The notes under the pieces are model-generated. The model was not told the origin of the DNA and did not search any database. It saw only the letters and a program-made list of their open reading frames with translations. Positions 58,698 through 64,000 of a stretch of DNA of 64,000 bases are shown one piece after another. The stretch is from a bacterium OL-1 (lineage in GTDB: Bacteria; Actinomycetota; Coriobacteriia; Coriobacteriales; Atopobiaceae), in assembly GCA_000752675.2 (NCBI GenBank), contig LM994626.1:318447-382446 (forward strand), written 5' to 3'. The position numbers and the translations under genes were made by a program. The number at the start of each line of letters is the position of its first letter. Position 1 is the stretch's first letter.

Positions 58698-59797
58698 TGG
58701 CAGACGAGAACACCTCCGTCGTGCTCGACCGCGTGAACGAGCCCCCCGCGCAGACCTGGAACCGCCTGCGCGCCAATGACATCACGCTCACGGTGCCCAG
58801 GATCTCTCGCAAGGGCGACGTGTACTTTGCGCTTCCCCAACTCTTCTCGCGCGTTGAGTGCGGCATGGGCGAGAAGGTCACCAACTGGGTGACCTCGCAG
58901 GCCGCAGACGCCCGCTACGTGGAGGTCCCTGCGCACACCGTGCGCGAGGAGCCCATCGTGGTGGCCATCGACACCGACAAGGGCGAGGTGGCAGACACCG
59001 GCGTCATGGTGCGCGCGGGCGCCACGGTATCGATCGTGGTGGCCGCGGGCGGCACTGGCGCCGATAACACAACCTCGGCCTCGCTCCTGCGCGTGGTTGC
59101 CGAGGAGGGCGCCACCGTCACGATCACCGAGGTCGTGGGCGTTGGCTCCTCTCAGCAGCACCTGGAGAGTGTGGGCGTGGACGCAGACGACGACGCCCGC
59201 GTGGAGGTTCGCCAGTATGCGCTGGGCGGCGGCACCGTGGCCTTTGGCACGGCGGTCTCGCTCTCCGGCGACCGCGCCCGCACCAACATTGGGCTGCGCT
59301 ACTTCGCAGACGGCAAGGACCGCCTAGACGTGAACCACGTGGTGCGCCAGCGCGGCAAGAACACCATCGCCCACGTGCGCGAGAACGGCATCCTCGACGA
59401 CGCTGCCGAGAAGGCCCTACGTGCCACCATCGACCTTGTCCACGGCGCCCGCGGCTCCAAGGGCGACGAGGCCGAGAATGTCCTGGTCTTTGGCGATGAC
59501 GTGGTCAACAAGACCGTGCCCGTGATTCTCTGCGACGAGGACGACGTCCAGGGCAACCATGGCGCCACCATTGGCACCGTTGGCCCCGAGCAGATGGACT
59601 ACCTGGCCGATCGCGGCCTCTCTCGCAAGGACGCCGAGGCGCTCTTCGTGCGCGCTCTCTTCGAGGACGCCATCATCAACGCGCCCGAGGCGCACGCACA
59701 CGACGTCGCAGTGCGGCAAGCCGAGCGCGTGCTGGGCGCCGAGGTGGCGCACGACTTCGACGCGAGCGTGCAGCTCGCGGAGAATGAGGAGGCATAA
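58697..59797 (+). CDS. sufD: SUF Fe-S scaffold protein SufD
   Basis: A 366-residue SufB paralogue and partner in the SufBC2D complex. The C-terminal half has HGATIGTVGPEQMDYLADRG and LSRKDAEALFVRALFEDAII, the family signature, preceded by beta-helix repeats and KNTIAHVRENG. The N-terminal third is diverged, as is common for SufD. Start: ATG at 58697, sharing a base with the sufB TAA. Confidence 0.93.
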   Translation: MADENTSVVLDRVNEPPAQTWNRLRANDITLTVPRISRKGDVYFALPQLFSRVECGMGEKVTNWVTSQAADARYVEVPAHTVREEPIVVAIDTDKGEVADTGVMVRAGATVSIVVAAGGTGADNTTSASLLRVVAEEGATVTITEVVGVGSSQQHLESVGVDADDDARVEVRQYALGGGTVAFGTAVSLSGDRARTNIGLRYFADGKDRLDVNHVVRQRGKNTIAHVRENGILDDAAEKALRATIDLVHGARGSKGDEAENVLVFGDDVVNKTVPVILCDEDDVQGNHGATIGTVGPEQMDYLADRGLSRKDAEALFVRALFEDAIINAPEAHAHDVAVRQAERVLGAEVAHDFDASVQLAENEEA

Positions 59798-59805
59798 GGC
59801 AGCCC

Positions 59806-61077
59806 ATGCTGACACAAGACGAGCTCTCTACCATCGAGCAGAACCCCTACAAGGAGGACTTCCCGCTGCTTGAAGGCAACCCAGACCTGGCCTTTCTCGA
59901 CAGCGCCGCCACCGCGCAGCGCCCGGGCGCGGTTCTCGACGCGCAGCGCCGCTTCTACGAGACCATGAACGCCAACCCGCTGCGCGGGCTCTATCGCCTC
60001 TCCGTCGAGGCCACCGAGGCCATCGCGCAGACGCGCGACAAGGTCGCCGCCTTCCTGGGTGCGGTCGACGAGGGCGGCAAGCCCTGCGGCAACCAGGTGG
60101 TCTTCACGAGAAACGCCAGCGAGGCCTTGAACCTTGTGGCGCGCACGCTGGGACGCTCCGTGCTCAAGCCGGGCGACGAGGTGGTCATCTCCATCATGGA
60201 GCACCACTCCAACCTCATCCCGTGGCAGCAGATCTGCCGCGAGACAGGCGCCAACCTGGTCTACCTGCGCATGGACGAGAACTACCGCATCACGCCCGAG
60301 GAGGTTGCCGCAAAGGTTGGCCCGCGCGCCAAGATCGTCTCGGTGACGCAGGTCTCCAACGTCCTGGGCGTTGAGAACGACGTCCCCATGATCGCCAAGC
60401 GCGCGCACGAGATGGGCGCCTACGTGGTGGTCGACGGCGCGCAGTCCGTGCCACACGTGCGCGTGAACGTGCGCGAGCTTGGCTGCGACCTTCTCGCCTT
60501 CTCGGCGCACAAGATGGGCGGCCCCATGGGCATTGGCGTGCTTTGGGGCAAGCCCGAGGTGCTCGACGCCATGCCACCCTTCCTCACCGGCGGCGAGATG
60601 ATCGACTCCGTGACCGAGACGGACGCCGTCTGGGCGCCCGTGCCGCAGAAGTTCGAGGCCGGCACGCAGGACGCCGCTGGTGCGTACGCGTTTGGCGCCT
60701 GCCTTGACTACCTCAACGAGAAAGGCTTCGACGTCCTTGAGGCCCGCGAGCGCCTGCTTGCCCGCTACCTCACGGACTCGCTGGCCTCCCTTCCCTACGT
60801 GGACGTGATCGGTCCCGCCGAGGGCGAGCGCCACGTGGGCTCCGTGGCCTTCAACGTGCGCGGCATCCACCCGCACGACGTGGCGTCGATCCTCGACATG
60901 GGCAACGTGTGCATCCGCGCCGGCCACCACTGCGCGCAGCCGCTTCTCACCTACCTGGGCGTGGAGAACGGCGCAACGTGCCGCGCGAGCATCGCCTTCT
61001 ACAACGACAAGTCCGACGTCGACGCCCTTGTCGACGGCCTGGGGAAGGTCTGGGAGGTCTTCCATGGACGTGACTAG
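59806..61077 (+). CDS. sufS: Cysteine desulfurase SufS
   Basis: A 423-residue PLP enzyme that takes sulfur from cysteine. VVDGAQSVPH (about residue 206-215, PLP Asp), FSAHKMGGPMGIGVLWG (about 227-243, PLP Lys) and RAGHHCAQPLL (about 367-377, persulfide Cys) identify the SufS/CsdA group. Start: ATG at 59806 after AATGAGGAGGC. Its end overlaps the start of sufU by 14 bases, so desulfurase and sulfur acceptor are coupled. Confidence 0.96.
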   Translation: MLTQDELSTIEQNPYKEDFPLLEGNPDLAFLDSAATAQRPGAVLDAQRRFYETMNANPLRGLYRLSVEATEAIAQTRDKVAAFLGAVDEGGKPCGNQVVFTRNASEALNLVARTLGRSVLKPGDEVVISIMEHHSNLIPWQQICRETGANLVYLRMDENYRITPEEVAAKVGPRAKIVSVTQVSNVLGVENDVPMIAKRAHEMGAYVVVDGAQSVPHVRVNVRELGCDLLAFSAHKMGGPMGIGVLWGKPEVLDAMPPFLTGGEMIDSVTETDAVWAPVPQKFEAGTQDAAGAYAFGACLDYLNEKGFDVLEARERLLARYLTDSLASLPYVDVIGPAEGERHVGSVAFNVRGIHPHDVASILDMGNVCIRAGHHCAQPLLTYLGVENGATCRASIAFYNDKSDVDALVDGLGKVWEVFHGRD

Positions 61078-61561
61078 CCTCTACAACGCCGAGTTCATGG
61101 ACCACGTGGCCCATCCCGACTACAAGTACCAGATGGAAAACCCCACCTGCACGCACGAGGGCGTGAACCCCTCCTGTGGCGACGAGCTGAAGTTCTCCGT
61201 GCGCCTGGCGGACGACGGCACCATCGACGAGGCCGCGTTCACCGGGCACGGCTGCGCCATTAGTCAGGCGTCCGCGGACATCATGAGCGACCTCATGGTT
61301 GGCAGGACCCCCGAGGAGGCCATCAAGCTGTGCGACCTCTTCGAGCGCATGGTGCGCGGCGAGGTCACCGACGAGGCCGAGCTCGAGCCGCTTGAGGACG
61401 CCGAGATGCTCAAGGACATCTCGCACATGCCGGCGCGCGTGAAGTGCGCCGAGCTTGCGTGGCGCACCCTCAAGGAGATGCTCGAGGCGCGCGAGGGTGA
61501 CGGCGCGGCCGCTGCCGGCGCAGCTGGCGCGACCGCTGCCAAGGACGAGAAGGGGGCCTAG
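61064..61561 (+). CDS. sufU: Sulfur-transfer protein SufU
   Basis: A 165-residue zinc-dependent acceptor that relays persulfide sulfur from SufS. NPSCGDELKFSV (first Cys, about residues 36-47), FTGHGCAISQASADIM (second Cys, about 62-77) and ARVKCAELAW (third Cys, about 126-135), with a conserved Asp, form the zinc site. The SufU-type insertion between the second and third cysteines is present. A 20-residue Ala/Gly-rich tail is unusual. Start: ATG at 61064 after GGGAGGTC, inside the sufS end. Confidence 0.93.
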   Translation: MDVTSLYNAEFMDHVAHPDYKYQMENPTCTHEGVNPSCGDELKFSVRLADDGTIDEAAFTGHGCAISQASADIMSDLMVGRTPEEAIKLCDLFERMVRGEVTDEAELEPLEDAEMLKDISHMPARVKCAELAWRTLKEMLEAREGDGAAAAGAAGATAAKDEKGA

Positions 61562-61563
61562 CC

Positions 61564-62013
61564 ATGGCCGGGATGTTCTCGACAAAGGGCATGTACGCCC
61601 TGCGCGCGATGGCCGACCTCGCATCCCACGACGGGTGGGTGTCCCTGGGCGACGTCTCGAAGCGGCAGAACATCTCGCGCAAGTACCTTGAGCAGGTCAT
61701 CTCTCTTATGCACAAGGCGGGCTACGTGGAGAGCCAGCGCGGGAAGGGCGGCGGCTACCGCCTCACGCGCAAGCCCGAGGAGTACACACTGGGCGAACTC
61801 TTGCGTGCGGCCGAGGGGTCGCTTGCGCCCGTGGCCTGCCTGCAGTGCACCAACGACACGTTCTGCTCGCAAATGGACACTTGCACCACCGTGGGCGTGT
61901 GGCGCGACCTTGGCCGCGTGACCTCGGCATACCTTGACAGCAAGACCCTGGCGGATCTTCTCGAGCCCACCGACGTGAACGAGGACGCCGCCCGCCTCAA
62001 CCGCGACGAGTGA
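61564..62013 (+). CDS. Rrf2-family (IscR-like) regulator
   Basis: A 149-residue winged-helix protein. STKGMYALRAMADLASHDGW opens the Rrf2 domain, and VSLGDVSKRQNISRKYLEQV is the helix-turn-helix. GKGGGYRLTRKPEEYTLGEL is the wing with the conserved arginine. Cysteines in ACLQCTNDTFCSQMDTC (about 96-112) are placed like the cluster ligands of IscR, so it may sense Fe-S status. Start: ATG at 61564, two bases after sufU. A regulator at the end of a suf operon would give feedback control; its TGA is part of a conserved palindrome. Confidence 0.9.
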   Translation: MAGMFSTKGMYALRAMADLASHDGWVSLGDVSKRQNISRKYLEQVISLMHKAGYVESQRGKGGGYRLTRKPEEYTLGELLRAAEGSLAPVACLQCTNDTFCSQMDTCTTVGVWRDLGRVTSAYLDSKTLADLLEPTDVNEDAARLNRDE

Positions 62014-62038
62014 GACAAAGGGAGTTTCCTTTTGTCTC
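62011..62038. repeat. TGAGACAAAGGGA palindrome, copy 3 (overlaps stop codon)
   Basis: TGAGACAAAGGGAG (62011-62024) and TTCCTTTTGTCTCA (62026-62039 region), with G-U pairs near the loop. The TGA at 62011-62013 is the stop codon of the Rrf2 gene. The plus-strand right arm is T-rich (CCTTTTG), so it may double as the operon's terminator. Confidence 0.85.
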
Positions 62039-62105
62039 ACTGCGCGCGTCTGGCGCCCTTCTCGGCCTATGCTGCGGCGGCCTTCTCGGCAATGCCGCGC
62101 CCTCT

Positions 62106-62245
62106 CGCCGGTTAGGAATTTTCCGAACGGTTAAGCCCTCTTAAATGGTGAAATCCCGCGGCATTGGCAGCGATGCCGCGCATTCCGAACGGTTAGGCCG
62201 CCCTAAACGTTCGGATTTTTCCTAAACGGCGAAATCTCGCGGCAT
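62106..62245. repeat. Family C nested palindromes, tandem pair (62106 locus)
   Basis: Copy 3 (62106-62164): GCCGGTTAGGAATTTTCCGA, CGGTTAAG...CTTAAATGG, GAAATCCCGCGGCAT. Copy 4 (62173-62245): ATGCCGCGCATTCCGAACGG, TTAGGCCGCCCTAA, GGATTTTTCCTAAACGGCGA and AATCTCGCGGCAT. The same word set is found at 27513-27645. Confidence 0.7.
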
Positions 62246-62333
62246 CCCTGCGACGTCGATGCCCCAGGGACGCCCACCGTCGATGCCCAGCGTCGATGCC
62301 CAGCGTCGATCCCGCGGGCAAAGCTCCCAACCA

Positions 62334-62433
62334 AACCTGCGGGTAAATAGCACCCCGCAAGAGTCGCTGCCGAGAAGAACCGCAGGTAGTGGTCTTGCGG
62401 CCGCAGAGGGCACTGCTATTAAGCCGCAGGTTT
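62334..62433 (-). repeat. Family D 100-bp element, copy 2 (reverse orientation)
   Basis: Outer arms AAACCTGCGGGTAAATAGCA (62334-62353) and the complement of AAACCTGCGGCTTAATAGCA (62414-62433). Reversed, it aligns end to end with the element at 32136-32236, including the internal CTACCTGCGG. It lies between the suf operon and the aldolase gene; three short GTCGATGCCCA-like direct repeats precede it (62257-62310). Confidence 0.85.
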
Positions 62434-62466
62434 GCTCGGCTCGCCCGGCACCCCCCACCACCACGC

Positions 62467-62497
62467 AAAAGGCCCGTCCGGACGCGCCGGGCGGGCC
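62467..62497 (-). terminator. Intrinsic terminator of the aldolase gene
   Basis: On the minus strand GGCCCGCCCGG pairs with CCGGACGGGCC, followed by TTTTGC, about 50 bp after the fba stop. Confidence 0.8.
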
Positions 62498-62549
62498 TCA
62501 GCAACACTATGCGGCGAGAAGAACTCGCGGCGCGGAACCCACGGAACCG

Positions 62550-63422
62550 TTAGTTCCAGCCCTTGCCGTCGGAGCCAAACTCCTTGATGAGCTCCTCGGT
62601 GCGGGCCTTGATGGCCTCGCGACCGGGCTTGAGGAGCTTGCGGGGATCGTAGCCCTTGCCCTGCTTGTCGAGGCCCTCCTCGATGTACTTGCGGGTAGCG
62701 GCCGCAAAGACAAGCTGGAGGTCGGTGTTGACGTTGATCTTGGAGATGCCCAGCGAGATGGCCTTCTTCACCTGGTCAACGGGGATGCCGGTGCCGCCGT
62801 GAAGGACGAGCGGCAGGTCGCCCGTCTTGGCCTTGATCTCCTGCAGGCGGTCGAAAGACAGGCCCTCCCAGTTGGCGGGATAGATGCCGTGGATGTTGCC
62901 AATGCCGCAGGCTAGGAAGTCAACGCCCAGGTCGGCGATGGCCTTGCACTGCTCGGGGTCGGCAAGCTCGCCCTTGGCGGTCACGCCGTCCTCGGTGCCA
63001 CCAATGCCGCCGACCTCAGCCTCGACGGAGATGCCCTTGTTGTGGGCAAGCTTCACGATCTCGGCGGTGTGGGCAAGGTTGGTCTCGAAGTCCTTCTCGT
63101 GCGAGCCGTCGTACATGACGGAGGTGAAGCCGGCGTCGATGCACTCAAGGGCGGCCTCGTAGGAACCGTGATCGAGGTGAAGGGCAACGGGCACGGTGAT
63201 GTTCTTGGCCTCGACGAGGTCCTTCACCATGTCGGCGACAAGCTTGAAGGAAGTCTGCCACTTGGCGGCGCCGCTGGTGCACTGGATGATGAGCGGCGAC
63301 TGAAGCTCCTCGCCAGCATCCAGAATGGAAGAGGCCCACTCGAGGTTGTTGGTGTTGAAGGCACCAATACCATAGTGGCCCTTCTCGGCGCTCTGAAGCA
63401 TTGCGGTTGCATTGACGAGCAT
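62550..63422 (-). CDS. fba: Fructose-bisphosphate aldolase, class II
   Basis: A 290-residue zinc aldolase of glycolysis/gluconeogenesis. VALHLDHGSYEAALECIDAG (about residues 77-96) supplies catalytic Asp and a zinc His. SVEAEVGGIGGTEDG (about 131-145), GIGNIHGIY (about 173) and LVLHGGTGIP (about 203-212) supply the other zinc histidines and the phosphate site. INVNTDLQ is the conserved strand. Length near 290 and the GIPVDQVKKAI segment suggest the shorter FbaA/GatY-like group, so tagatose-bisphosphate aldolase is an alternative. Start: ATG at 63422 after GGAGGTCACACC. Confidence 0.92.
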   Translation of the reverse strand: MLVNATAMLQSAEKGHYGIGAFNTNNLEWASSILDAGEELQSPLIIQCTSGAAKWQTSFKLVADMVKDLVEAKNITVPVALHLDHGSYEAALECIDAGFTSVMYDGSHEKDFETNLAHTAEIVKLAHNKGISVEAEVGGIGGTEDGVTAKGELADPEQCKAIADLGVDFLACGIGNIHGIYPANWEGLSFDRLQEIKAKTGDLPLVLHGGTGIPVDQVKKAISLGISKINVNTDLQLVFAAATRKYIEEGLDKQGKGYDPRKLLKPGREAIKARTEELIKEFGSDGKGWN

Positions 63423-63480
63423 GGTGTGACCTCCATCTGTTGGAAGATGAACGATGTGGTACTTCAACAATCATACCCGA

Positions 63481-63496
63481 TGTGAGAACCTTCACA
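63481..63496. promoter_or_regulatory. CRP/FNR-type palindrome upstream of the aldolase gene
   Basis: TGTGAGAACCTTCACA is a perfect TGTGA-N6-TCACA. It lies 59-74 bp upstream of the aldolase start. A minus-strand TATGAT at 63475-63470 makes a good -10, which would centre the site near -25, overlapping the promoter. A CRP/FNR-family regulator acting as repressor is the simplest reading. Confidence 0.45.
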
Positions 63497-63696
63497 CCCT
63501 AGAAGCGCTGCAAGAACGCGATTCCTGCAGGCATTACAAAACGTTGGCAGTCCGGGCGGCGCCACGGACCTGTGGGTTAGGGGAAGGCTTGTCTCTTATT
63601 CGTGAGGATGGGCGCAACGCGTTGGTCGCAGCCTATACTCGGGTATCCCAAAACAGTAGGGCCGCGCGGGAGACGCGACCGAAGGAGGGATGGGCC

Positions 63697-64000
63697 TTGG
63701 CGCAGGAATCCAAGATGTACGCCAATGGTGCGGATGACCAGCGGGACAAGAAGGACGAGAAGGACGAGCGTGCTGGAGGGGTGTTTGGCGACCTCTCGTT
63801 TGCGCAGATCCTCGCTAGCGCACTTGCCGCAGGCGTGTCGTTCTCGCTCTCTTCGCAGATAGGCGTTGCCGGCTCGCTCATTGGAGCCATCGTGGGCGCC
63901 GCCGCGGCAACCGTGGCGTCCTCGGTGCTCAACAACCTCTTCTCCAAGTCCGCCGAGGCAATCAAGGGCGCCGTGGGCACGGATGCCGGCGAGGCGCCCG
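63697..64000 (+). CDS. Hypothetical membrane protein, N-terminal part
   Basis: A frame from the TTG at 63697 (GGAGGGATGGGCC, ideal spacing) runs off the right edge. About 101 residues are visible. The first 30 are very polar (DDQRDKKDEKDERAGG). Then a Gly/Ala/Ser-rich amphipathic to hydrophobic region, including LIGAIVGAAAATVASSVLNN, suggests one or two membrane segments. An ATG at 63715 in the same frame is an alternative start. No family is recognised. TATACT at about 63632 could be its -10. Confidence 0.6.
   Translation, partial: MAQESKMYANGADDQRDKKDEKDERAGGVFGDLSFAQILASALAAGVSFSLSSQIGVAGSLIGAIVGAAAATVASSVLNNLFSKSAEAIKGAVGTDAGEAP

Noticed and set aside
1-64000. tRNA, rRNA, tmRNA or RNase P RNA genes
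   Set aside because: Intergenic regions were read for TTCGANNC-type T-loops, CCA ends and the conserved words of the larger RNAs. None was convincing.

Overview
The window is high-GC DNA (roughly 63-66% G+C by eye) packed with short-gap operons, strong AGGAGG-type ribosome binding sites and frequent GTG/TTG starts. The gene set points to an anaerobic actinobacterium of the class Coriobacteriia, probably Olsenella/Atopobiaceae-like. The pointers are a GatCAB amidotransferase, a SUF system with SufU, indolepyruvate:ferredoxin oxidoreductase, nickel-pincer cofactor genes, and a wall protein with an LPXTG-like TPNTG sorting motif. The genus is inference; no rRNA or tRNA gene was found.

Layout. 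1-155: start of an HdeD/DUF308 membrane protein. 297-4325 (-): FbpABC/AfuABC-type ABC importer. 4557-5123 (-): MntP-type Mn efflux pump with a DtxR-like palindrome upstream. 5302-6222 (+): zinc-dependent phospholipase C-like protein. 6905-13000 (-): gltBD glutamate synthase, with three 21-bp repeats upstream. 13342-14379 (+): DUF2804 protein. 14538-17427 (-): larEBC with overlapping stops and starts. 17633-22423 (-): 1596-residue wall-anchored adhesin-like protein. 22643-27271 (-): EamA transporter, PPK2 polyphosphate kinase, HAD hydrolase and a radical SAM protein. 27801-31967 (+): acyl-CoA synthetase and iorAB, a 2-keto (aryl) acid oxidation operon. 32472-33374 (+): polysaccharide deacetylase. 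33404-35511 (-): mccB-mccA transsulfuration pair. 36103-36474 (+): DUF1508 protein. 36770-40124 (-): gatCAB. 40362-40475 (+): 37-residue membrane peptide. 40555-44676 (-): MarR regulator and a heterodimeric ABC exporter pair. 44909-48681 (-): polar amino acid ABC importer with a cytidylate-kinase-like gene at its end. 48918-51619 (-): MFS transporter and peptidase T. 51962-55952: nested insertion sequences. 56515-62013 (+): sufCBDSU and an Rrf2 regulator. 62550-63422 (-): class II fructose-bisphosphate aldolase. 63697-64000 (+): start of a membrane protein.

The most unusual content lies between the genes. At least four short structured repeat families are dispersed through the window. One is a TGAGACAAAGGGA palindrome whose TGA is the stop codon of the adjacent gene at three separate loci. 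One is a roughly 60-bp tandem unit built on CTCCGGCG/CGCCGGAG hairpins, and a composite IS has landed inside one such array. One is a nested palindrome with GTTTAGG/CCTAAAC-type cores. One is a 100-bp element bounded by AAACCTGCGG inverted arms, present twice in opposite orientation.

The IS region is three layers deep. An IS3-family element has lost its middle and contains an IS21-type istAB pair. That pair is in turn split by an apparently complete 1410-bp IS3-family element carrying an A7 frameshift site. Several operator-like palindromes also stand out: a perfect TGTGA-N6-TCACA before the aldolase gene, GGTCAAA-N3-TTTGACC before the radical SAM gene, and the DtxR-like box before mntP.
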